64,000 nt of DNA, taken from Meira nashicola (lineage: Eukaryota; Basidiomycota; Exobasidiomycetes; Exobasidiales; Brachybasidiaceae). The translations under genes were made by a program, and so were the position numbers. Shown here one piece after another: positions 32,225 to 39,796 of the stretch. The notes under the pieces are model-generated. The model was not told where the DNA came from, did not search any database, and saw nothing but the letters and a program-made list of their open reading frames with translations. The stretch lies in assembly GCA_001600355.1 (NCBI GenBank), contig BCJU01000001.1, positions 3,493,178 to 3,557,177 of the forward strand. Reading direction: 5' to 3'. Positions within the stretch are counted from its first letter, which is position 1, and each line of letters opens with the position of its first letter.

Positions 32225-32268
32225 GTTCAATAACCAATTCCACTTTTGATTTTGTATTTACATCTTTC

Positions 32269-34209
32269 TTACTTTTTTCCAACAAATTCCACAACCGCAT
32301 ATTTACCATTCACTCTCCATTCGGGATCTTCTTTATCGAGGCTTGCTAAACGTTCTTTCGGCACACCTACGATAACATCAGCCTTATTCGTACGTAAGAC
32401 TAAAAGATTCAATGTACCTTTCACAGGTCCAAGAACGTCTTCAAAAGGAGTGGAAAAGTCCCATTGAGCATCAGAGCACCATTTACGATAATTCAAATCT
32501 CCCTTACTGATCACCAATCTACTTGAAGATAAAGAGGCATGCAATTGTGGAGCAACGATTGCCATCGATGGATAATTGTGAAACGTCGTCCAAAAGTCAG
32601 CTTGACCAGAAGAATGCAATTCTGGTGTACCTCCTAATGGTGTGTTTGGTGGCATGCTTAGAGCAAATTTACCACTTGTCAAATAAGTTTGCCAACGTGC
32701 TGCTAAACGTTGGGTAGAAGTTGTATGTTCGCTTACTACACTTCTGCCTCTTCGGGAATCATCACCGCCGGCTTTTCTACCATCGCTACTTCTGTCTCGA
32801 CCATGATGGATTGCAGAGAAGGATTGCATATTACTGCTATCCATCACAAAGTTACGAGATGGTGAAACGGTCTTACTACGTGCGTTTTGGAAGAATGATG
32901 GATCCAATTGCAAACTACGACTTCCTCCAATTGCGTGATTAGATAAAGTTGGACGTCCACGACTTGTCAGTGCAGAATCTTGAGCCTCTTCTGCACGTCC
33001 AGTTTGACTTTCTGAAGCTTCATTACGTTGAAGGTGTCGTGATTTGTATGCTTCAGTATCTTTGCCCTCTTCAGGTACAGCTTCCATCTTGAGAATTTTA
33101 CTACCAGCTGGCGACATATCCCTACGTTCTCCTTCAAAGTGAGCCATATCGGCCACCATTTGACGTTGACGAGAAGAGCTTCTAGATGTGCGTGGGACGA
33201 CTCCATCTGAACTTTGATGAGCGGTATCTTTTGTGAAGAAATCACCGCTTTGCAAAGCTTCCAAAGTGAATAAGAAATCAGCAGGCGTAACATCACTAAC
33301 GAACCAAGGCATATCCTTTGGATGAAAGACTACTTGATCAGCTAAGCCGCTTGATAAAATCACATCTCCTAAAATCAAATCGGTGAATAATTCGAATCCG
33401 GAATTGTCCAAAATGGTATCTACCCTTGCCTGACCGGATGAATTTGCTTTCTTTTGGGTCAATAATGATTTCCATGCTTGATCAATACCTCCGAGTCCAC
33501 TCAAAATAAAGTTTAATCTTTCAGCTTGTGCTTTTTCACCCAAACCACCAGCTTGTAAAGTTTGCAGATCTGCATGACTGAGATGAGTTAATAAGCTCAA
33601 ATCTGTACTATTGCCCCAAAGACTGGTTTGTACTAATTCTTTAAAGATGACATAAAGTCCTTCTTCTGTTTTAGTTTGATCTGTTTCATGAGCAGCAGCT
33701 TCGGCTTTTTTGATTAAGGGTTCGACTGCTTCGGATAATTGTGCAACTGCTGCTGCTGAAGAACGAAAAGCGCCTACTTTTTGAGTTGAGAATGGATCGT
33801 ATTGTTGCCAATGTTTTGAATGTGCAAAAATTGAACGAATTAAACGATACAAGTAACATTCAGCAAATAACCAAGGAGCTGTAAACCAAGTCCAATTATT
33901 CTTTTCCAAAACTGAATTATATTCATTTACTGAATCACCTCCATCTTGAACTAGTTTTTCTAATGCTTTATCTCTACCCATTTCATGTTTAAGTTTACTC
34001 AACTTTTCCACTATTTCTTTTGATTCTTGAATCTTTTCTTCTGCAACATTTCTTTCTGACGAATAAGAGAGAGCATAAGAAGCTTGATATAAAGCATCAA
34101 TTGCAGAAGTAATGATCGTTGGCCAACGTTGTGAAACACTTTTAAAAGCGAATGAATCTTTTGAAGTTGCAGACCATGGTGCTACAGGTGGTTCCCAAGC
34201 AGAAGCCAT
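32269..34209 (-). CDS. DUF89/ARMT1-type metal-dependent phosphatase
   Basis: Protein of 646 aa resembling the DUF89 family: damage-control sugar-phosphate phosphatases and, in humans, ARMT1. Landmarks: RWPTIITSAIDALYQ at the N-terminus, NNWTWFTAPWLFAECYLYR, the metal-site segment GFELFTDLILGDVIL with VVFHPKDMPWFVSDVTPADF, and the C-terminal LVISKGDLNYRKWC. A Ser/Arg-rich insert of roughly 170 residues interrupts the domain between the DxxPADF region and the C-terminal block, making the protein longer than the usual 400-470 aa. Start at 34209 is chosen because the family begins about there; an in-frame ATG at 34437 adds residues unlike the family. It is the only housekeeping gene inside the ESP array and the only one there on the minus strand. 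Confidence 0.85.
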   Translation of the reverse strand: MASAWEPPVAPWSATSKDSFAFKSVSQRWPTIITSAIDALYQASYALSYSSERNVAEEKIQESKEIVEKLSKLKHEMGRDKALEKLVQDGGDSVNEYNSVLEKNNWTWFTAPWLFAECYLYRLIRSIFAHSKHWQQYDPFSTQKVGAFRSSAAAVAQLSEAVEPLIKKAEAAAHETDQTKTEEGLYVIFKELVQTSLWGNSTDLSLLTHLSHADLQTLQAGGLGEKAQAERLNFILSGLGGIDQAWKSLLTQKKANSSGQARVDTILDNSGFELFTDLILGDVILSSGLADQVVFHPKDMPWFVSDVTPADFLFTLEALQSGDFFTKDTAHQSSDGVVPRTSRSSSRQRQMVADMAHFEGERRDMSPAGSKILKMEAVPEEGKDTEAYKSRHLQRNEASESQTGRAEEAQDSALTSRGRPTLSNHAIGGSRSLQLDPSFFQNARSKTVSPSRNFVMDSSNMQSFSAIHHGRDRSSDGRKAGGDDSRRGRSVVSEHTTSTQRLAARWQTYLTSGKFALSMPPNTPLGGTPELHSSGQADFWTTFHNYPSMAIVAPQLHASLSSSRLVISKGDLNYRKWCSDAQWDFSTPFEDVLGPVKGTLNLLVLRTNKADVIVGVPKERLASLDKEDPEWRVNGKYAVVEFVGKK

Positions 34210-34683
34210 ATTTGAATGAAGATGAAGGTAAGAGAGTGAGCTGGCAACAATTTTTAGCATTCTGATTTTTTTGTGGGGAAAAGAGGCGTCTTCCATTTCT
34301 TGGCTTTTGACTTTAGTTCTGTGCACCGGCGCAGCGCGTTTTTGGGAAATTAAAGAAACATTAGCCTGTAGATGAAGACAGAAGTTTGGTAAAGGATTCC
34401 GTTTTCGTAAGTGTCCTTCCATGCCTAAATAAATCATTTTACCTAAAACGGTTCCTGGTTTTCCGCGCCGGCATTCAAGAACGGAGGTCCGAATTGTGTT
34501 TAGGTTACTTCATCATGTGATCACTTACTTCATCTTTATAGAAGTGTCATTATATGATAAAATAAATTATTGAAAACTTTTAAGCCCCGTAACACAGCCT
34601 ATCTCTCTATGATGTGATATACTTTTTATTACGAACTTTGCCTGTTCTGCATAAAACGGTCACGTACAATTATAGTAGCGGTC
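34210..34683. other. divergent promoter region DUF89 gene / ESP4
   Basis: About 470 bp. The DUF89 side is GC-richer (GCACCGGCGCAGCGCG near 34323); the ESP4 side is AT-rich and holds GCCCCG at 34584-34589. No gene seen. Confidence 0.5.
34584..34589. promoter_or_regulatory. GCCCCG element upstream of ESP4
   Basis: CGGGGC in reverse orientation, 95 bp upstream of the ESP4 start. Confidence 0.5.
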
Positions 34684-35472
34684 ATGTGCAATCATTTATT
34701 GTACATTATTATAATACTCTTCCTTTTCAAAATGTCACTATCACATCAAAGACAATATGAAATTTCTCGACTAGAAAAACGTACGACCGATCGAGGTTTC
34801 AATTTGAATGAATTGCCACCGGAATCATCACCCTCCCATAGTCCATCAACACAACATCCTTCACCAGTAAAGGTAAGCTCAAATACGAATATAATATTTA
34901 CATAAAAGACTACTCAATTTGCTTCATTTTTAACAAGAGAATTAAGGAAAGAGAATCAAAGCGCAAATATTTAGTAAAATATACATTTCAATGGCTCGAA
35001 AGGTAAGTTGTCGATAAAGACAATCTGATGTAAAGCTGTTAAACTAAAGTTATATTGTAAAGCGTAAAGGATACGATGGGAGATAAAGAAGTGAGTATGA
35101 GATACGATTAGATTTCATAATGAAGGAGAAAAGCTTAAAATTAGAAATACTGTCTTGCAGTATCAAAGAGTTTTCGAAAAGATTAAACAACGAAGGGAGA
35201 GTTCAAATTTACACAAGAGAAAACGTAGACAAGAAAGAAATCAACGCAAATCTAACGGAACTCTAACGGAAAAGGATAATAATGATATTCAAAAACGGCG
35301 AGAAAGATTCAAAAAACGATATTATAAGCTTAAAGCTGAGCGAGAATCAAATGAAGAGCAAAATAAATTAAAAAATGCAAATTCAGCTGCTTTAGCTCAA
35401 ATTGACAATGTTTTTAAACCTCATCAAACAACAAAAGGATATAAAAAGATGAAAAGTTCATCTTCCGATTAA
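34684..35472 (+). CDS. secreted basic protein ESP4, four exons, DLNxxP-like motif
   Basis: ESP family, 197 aa. Exons 34684-34872, 34938-35002, 35063-35090 (28 nt) and 35161-35472 join in frame. Signal peptide core LLYIIIILFLF; Kex2-type KR at residues 32-33; EAR-like NLNELPP at 40-46, where Asp of DLNxxPP is Asn. The last exon starts with Tyr, as in ESP6-8 and ESP10, carries a GxxTxxD-like stretch in a basic region, and ends with the ANSAALAQI tail. ESP4 joins both subtypes: the EAR motif of ESP1-3 and the intron layout and tail of ESP6-10. Exon 2 is inferred from frame and a non-CAG acceptor, so it is the weakest part. Confidence 0.6.
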
Positions 35473-35510
35473 TGTGTTGTACTGCAAATGCATTTTTAAA
35501 CTCTTGCTTT

Positions 35511-35516
35511 CGGGTC
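35511..35516. promoter_or_regulatory. CGGGTC element upstream of ESP5
   Basis: Variant of the shared CGGGGC element, 85 bp upstream of the ESP5 start. Confidence 0.3.
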
Positions 35517-35600
35517 TTAAAACGCAAAGTGTGCATTCTATTGCATCACACAACTTATATTCTGGTATGTCTTTATAATATCACCATCCCTCATTATAAA

Positions 35601-36233
35601 ATGACAAAATTGATTATGAGCACTGTATTTATTGCCATAGTCGTTTTGTCAAAGTATCGCTTCAGGTGCACTTCCCCGAGTGTCATTTATAGTAGTGACT
35701 TTTATAAACGAGCATCTGAAGAGGGAAAAGTTCAAGACAATGTACAACCTAGAACATCGTCATCATCCTCAATTTCAAAAAACGTAGTACCCTTGATCTC
35801 TGAAGATAATAAAAGCGCAAATGAGAAAAAGAAAGATTATGTTCAACTTTTACGTACACGAAACAAAACTTTCAAATATACCCAAGCAGGTCTTAAAATT
35901 GCAAAAAGTGCTTTAGATCCAGAATCATATGCAGAATTAGAACTTAAAGCAAAAATGTTTAGAACACACGTCAAAAAATATAGAAAAGAAGAAAGAGATG
36001 GACGTAAAGAAAGGTTTGCTACAGGTATACAGTCAGAACAAGATGAAATCTCTAAGTTGAATGCCCATAATAGATGGAAAAAATATCGCGCGAAAGAAAG
36101 AAACAAAAAAACTAAAGAGGAACGCAAGAAAGGCATTCAAGATGCTAATTCGACTGCTTTAGCTCAATTATTTCCTTCAAAACCGTTTTTGAATCAAATT
36201 CGTAAACCTGCTAAAGACTCTTCAGAAAAATAA
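35601..36233 (+). CDS. secreted basic protein ESP5
   Basis: ESP family, 210 aa, intronless. Signal anchor/peptide core LIMSTVFIAIVVL, Kex2-type KR at residues 36-37 (DFYKRAS). No EAR motif. The helical basic region contains IAKSALDPESYAELELKAKMFR, which corresponds in one exon to the micro-exon plus the start of the last exon of ESP6-8. KERFATGIQSEQD follows, with a GxxSxxD variant of the core, and the tail is ANSTALAQL. The absence of both introns found in its relatives suggests precise intron loss, or that it keeps the ancestral state. The start at 35601 leaves a clean signal peptide; an upstream in-frame ATG adds an unlikely leader. Confidence 0.68.
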   Translation: MTKLIMSTVFIAIVVLSKYRFRCTSPSVIYSSDFYKRASEEGKVQDNVQPRTSSSSSISKNVVPLISEDNKSANEKKKDYVQLLRTRNKTFKYTQAGLKIAKSALDPESYAELELKAKMFRTHVKKYRKEERDGRKERFATGIQSEQDEISKLNAHNRWKKYRAKERNKKTKEERKKGIQDANSTALAQLFPSKPFLNQIRKPAKDSSEK

Positions 36234-36254
36234 TTGAAAGAATGCTGTGCTTAG

Positions 36255-36260
36255 CGGGGT
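36255..36260. promoter_or_regulatory. CGGGGT element upstream of ESP6
   Basis: GCGGGGT, 126 bp upstream of the ESP6 start. Confidence 0.4.
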
Positions 36261-36385
36261 TAGATAGCATATCTTTAGCCACGATGTTGGATTTTGTGTA
36301 TAGCAACTCACTCGCAACTCAATCTCTATTTATGCAAACGTCAACCTTTCCCCTTTCCTCCATCTTTCAATATAAATTCAACACA

Positions 36386-37203
36386 ATGTTCTTTGAAAAG
36401 AAATATATTTTCATGTTTATCATTTATATGACTTCATTCCGTTTGGTGCAGCTTACTCAATTGACAGAATATAGAAAGGGTATGGATGATATCGTCTTAA
36501 GAAAGCGAGCATCTAGTGGTGAACAACCCGGTCAATCTGACAGCATAAAGGAAACGAGAATTATGACTGAAGCGCGAAGACAAAGCAAATATGCAAGTGA
36601 TAGAATGTATAAAGCTAGTCTAACTAAGAAATAATTAGAAGAGTGAGTAAATATTAATGGAACAATCAAAGACGAACAAAACATAATTTGACCTCTTTTC
36701 AAAATTTACAGAGCCAAAGAAAGATTAAGCCCTGAAAGTGTGAGTAAAAAAAAATAGAATAAAAGGGGCTAAACCATAAACAAGTATTGTTGATTATCCA
36801 CTATTATACCTAGTATGCGAAATTGAAAATAACTGCAGAGAGACGCAAGCGATTGCAAAAAGAATATAATGAACTTTCCAAAGAAAGACGTAAAGATAGA
36901 TTTGCAAGAGGTAAAGAAACAGTAAAAGATATAGAAGCAGTTCAAAAGGCAAATAAAAGACGTGAACAAAGAAAGAAAGCAAAACAGTCTGGTGAACGAG
37001 TAATAAAGAGTAAAGTTAAAGACAGGCAAAGTACAATTATGAAAATGGTACGACAGATCGATATTCAAAATGCTAATAAAGCTGCACTTGCACAATTATC
37101 AGGTCCTTCTTGGTTATCTAAGAAGCCTTTAATTGATATTCCTGCAGATACAATACGTCAAACTTCAACTCAACCTCAACAATATAGCTCGTCATCTTCA
37201 TAA
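36386..37203 (+). pseudogene. ESP6, family member with an in-frame stop in exon 1
   Basis: ESP family member whose exon 1 (36386-36642) has TAA at 36632-36634, three codons before the conserved phase-2 GTGAGT donor. Downstream parts remain intact: the 28-nt micro-exon 36712-36739 (AKERLSPES) and the last exon 36814-37203, starting YAKLK, with RFARGKETVKD and the ANKAALAQL tail. Exon 1 has a signal peptide (core YIFMFIIYMTSF) and KR at residues 40-41. As written it encodes only an 82-residue secreted peptide. Intact splice sites and later exons argue for a recent break, a sequencing error, or stop readthrough. No EAR motif. Confidence 0.6.
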
Positions 37204-37220
37204 ACAATTTATAGTGCTCT

Positions 37221-37226
37221 CGGGGC
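37221..37226. promoter_or_regulatory. CGGGGC element upstream of ESP7
   Basis: Exact CGGGGC followed by ATTTTTTATAA, 73 bp upstream of the ESP7 start. Confidence 0.5.
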
Positions 37227-37298
37227 ATTTTTTATAACGTGTCTATTCTTCATAATGTTATTGTTTTCCTCTTCCACCTTTTCCATCCTGCAAAGACG

Positions 37299-38044
37299 AT
37301 GATGCGATCCTTCTCAATTTGCCTTTCTTTGTTTGCTTTCATAATTTTGCTGCCATTCTTTGATTCTGTCAACACTTTAAATTCTATTTTATTCTATAAG
37401 CGAACTTTCAATCAAGATGGCATAACAAATATTGTATCAGATGAGCAACAAAAGCAAAATCCAAACAACCCACCAAAGCAAGTCAAAAAGAGAAGAAAAG
37501 GGGTGAAAAAACCTTTAACCGAAGAACAAAAGGATATCAACAGACAAAGAGTTAGAGAATATAAACTTTTACAGTCTCGAAAGGGATTAAAAGAGTAAGT
37601 TATACTTTCAATTATCTTGTCTAAAATGAATTAATACTGATATTATATAAATATATAGGGCTAAGAAATACATGACATCAGAAGCGGTAAGTGAAAGAAG
37701 GAAATGATAAAGACTTATACATCCATCAGACTGACAATCTTAATCTTATCATCCAGTATGCAAAATTAGAAAAGTCTGCAAATAGACGTAGACACATGGA
37801 GAAAATTTATCGGAGGAGATATCGAGAACGTAAAGAAGAAGAAAGAAAGAGCTCAATTACACCATTAAAACTCGGGCTTACCCCTCAACAAAGCGAGAAG
37901 CAAAAATCGGATATAGAGAGAGCAAATCGAGCAGCACTTTTCCAATTATCATCATCACCACCTTTTAAGAAGAAAATTCATAAACATAAGGATACGCAAA
38001 CACAGCATCAGAATCGAATGCAAGAAGGACCATCACAGCCTTAG
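37299..38044 (+). CDS. secreted basic protein ESP7, three exons
   Basis: ESP family, 203 aa. Exons 37299-37594, 37659-37686 (28 nt) and 37757-38044 join in phases 2 and 0. Signal peptide core SICLSLFAFIILLPFF, Kex2-type KR at residues 34-35 (LFYKRTF). A basic stretch KKRRKGVKK follows. The micro-exon encodes AKKYMTSEA and the last exon begins YAKLEK. A Pro-containing insert replaces the GxxTxxD core. The tail is RANRAALFQL followed by a basic Gln-rich end. No EAR motif, though NPNNPPKQV sits in the equivalent region. Confidence 0.68.
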
Positions 38045-38066
38045 AGCCTGTCTTTTGCGTATGAAA

Positions 38067-38072
38067 CGGGGC
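38067..38072. promoter_or_regulatory. CGGGGC element upstream of ESP8
   Basis: Exact CGGGGC, 71 bp upstream of the ESP8 start. Confidence 0.5.
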
Positions 38073-38142
38073 AGTAACTATTTTGGCATTTATAATTCTG
38101 CAACTTTTATACATCTTCTTTCTTGCAATTACTGCCATCAAT

Positions 38143-38959
38143 ATGCTTTCGATCAATATCTTTTTTATCTTCTGCTGTATAGCTCTTATACAACCTCACT
38201 GTCAAGCACATGTCTTAATTATGGGTCTAAGTAAGAGAGCAAATGAGAAAGATGAGAAGCAAAGTCATCCAAAAAATAAATCTGATCAAATGACAGAAAA
38301 TACCAAGAAAGTTAATAATAAAAGAAAGCAAGAGAGTGAACATCTTCCAATAAAGAAGGAAAAAATTGGGTATACTAGTCTGTCATACAAATCATTAAGA
38401 GAGTGAGTTGATATTCATTGACTTGTGAAATAGTATATGAGTATTGATCTTTATGAAAACAGAGCCAAAGGTAGATTGTCACCCGAATCTGTAAGTATGA
38501 AAAAGGGTTAAGATTTGTGCTTTTTTATCTGACTTAAAGACTTACGATTTACAGTATGCTAAATTAAAAAGCAAAGCAGATGCACGTAGAGAATATCAGA
38601 GATTATATCAAGCAAACGCTCGTCAAGAACGCGAATATCGTTTAGCAAACGGAAAGGCAACTGCGCAAGATATACGTACGATTCGATTAAAGAAAGTAAG
38701 AGAACAAGAAAGACGAAGAGAAAATCAAAGAAAGAGAAAAGAAAAAGATATAGAAATACAAAAGAATAAGGTAGAAATATCAAAAATTACACACGATTAT
38801 AAACAAACAAGAGATATAAATAGCGCAAATCAAGCAGCGCTTTCACAAATTCCGATGGCGTTTAAACCACATAGAAAGTCTAATGAAGAGGGGCAAGAGA
38901 GTAGCCCCGGCAAAAAAGCAATCATGAACTTCATTACACTGCCTCAATCAAACATATAA
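38143..38959 (+). CDS. secreted basic protein ESP8, three exons
   Basis: ESP family, 230 aa. Exons 38143-38402, 38463-38490 (28 nt) and 38555-38959 join in frame; the last exon is a 135-codon open frame ending at TAA 38957-38959. Signal peptide core NIFFIFCCIALI, Kex2-type KR at residues 31-32 (GLSKRAN). Lys/Asn-rich middle. The micro-exon encodes AKGRLSPES; the last exon opens YAKLKSKADARREYQ and contains RLANGKATAQD with the GxxTxxD core, then the SANQAALSQI tail. No EAR motif. The ATG at 38143 is the first in a frame that upstream starts only with TTG. Confidence 0.7.
38904..38909. promoter_or_regulatory. GCCCCG element upstream of ESP9
   Basis: Reverse-orientation element, 110 bp upstream of the ESP9 start and inside the last exon of ESP8. 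Confidence 0.35.
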
Positions 38960-39018
38960 ATGCAGTTATCATTAAAATTTTCTATCATCAAGTTTTCTCT
39001 ATACTTTCAATATCTACC

Positions 39019-39545
39019 ATGCTCTTCTATACTATCTTGTTCATCCTTTTCTTCTCTCAGGTATACTGTTTGCCTGCAAAAACAGAATCAGATAAATCTT
39101 TAAAAGCTCTATCAACTAAAAAAGAAACCAAATTTAAACAATCTTCAGTCACTCCTGCCAAGTCTTATGTTATACCATTCGCACGAGAGAGTCGCCGAAA
39201 GAATTGGATTCGTTACAAAAATCAATTCTCTAAAGAAGAGGTAGAGAAGTGAGTAATAATAATAATAATAATAATAAAACATGATTTAAGTCTTATCTAA
39301 TCAACTATACTTATCATATAAACAGGAAAACAAAAGAACTGAAAGGTGAAAAATTGAGTGATTATCTTGCAAGAGTAAATGATTTTAGAACAAGAAGATC
39401 AGCTAGTTCTCAAAAATCTAAACAAAAAGCAAAATTGAAAAGAAAAGATTCAAAATTAGCAAAAGTTATTGAGAGTGCAGAAGCTGAAAAAGAAAAGAAA
39501 GAACAAATTTTAGCCGCAAATAAAGCTGCTTTAAGTCAAATATGA
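39019..39545 (+). CDS. secreted basic protein ESP9, two exons
   Basis: ESP family, 149 aa. Exons 39019-39248 and 39326-39545 join in phase 2. Only the first of the two family introns is present: the micro-exon segment (KTKELKGEKLSD) is fused to the last exon and reads on into YLARVNDFR, matching the uninterrupted block of ESP1-3. Signal peptide core FYTILFILFFSQVYC. No KR site follows it. The Lys-rich region is short, without a clear GxxTxxD core, and the protein ends exactly at the ANKAALSQI tail. The intron holds eight TAA repeats. Confidence 0.66.
39254..39277. repeat. (TAA)8 microsatellite in the ESP9 intron
   Basis: Eight TAA units seen directly, just after the GTGAG of the donor site. 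Confidence 0.85.
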
Positions 39546-39796
39546 ATAGAGGGAGCATTGCCTGCATACCTATCACCCAAACGGAAATTCGACCGAACCT
39601 CCGTATCGTGTCCGTGTGCATTAGCTTTTTGGCGATACGCGCCGGCGCCTTTTTTTTCTCTCTCAAGTTTTGACGTGTGTGCATTGCATTGAACAGAACA
39701 GAAAGAAAAAAAAAGGTTAGCATCAGAAGCTTATCTTCTTGCATTTCTTGCTGAGTCTCTTTTCTCTTTACACCATCTACATCATCACAAAAGAAG

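Noticed and set aside
34210..34437. 76-codon N-terminal extension of the DUF89 gene
   Set aside because: The added sequence is unlike the family and rich in His/Leu/Lys; the ATG at 34209 starts just before the conserved block.
30226..39545. ESP proteins as mating-pheromone or repeat-peptide precursors because of the KR sites
   Set aside because: There is one KR per protein, no repeated core peptide and no C-terminal CaaX box; the parts after KR are long and conserved.
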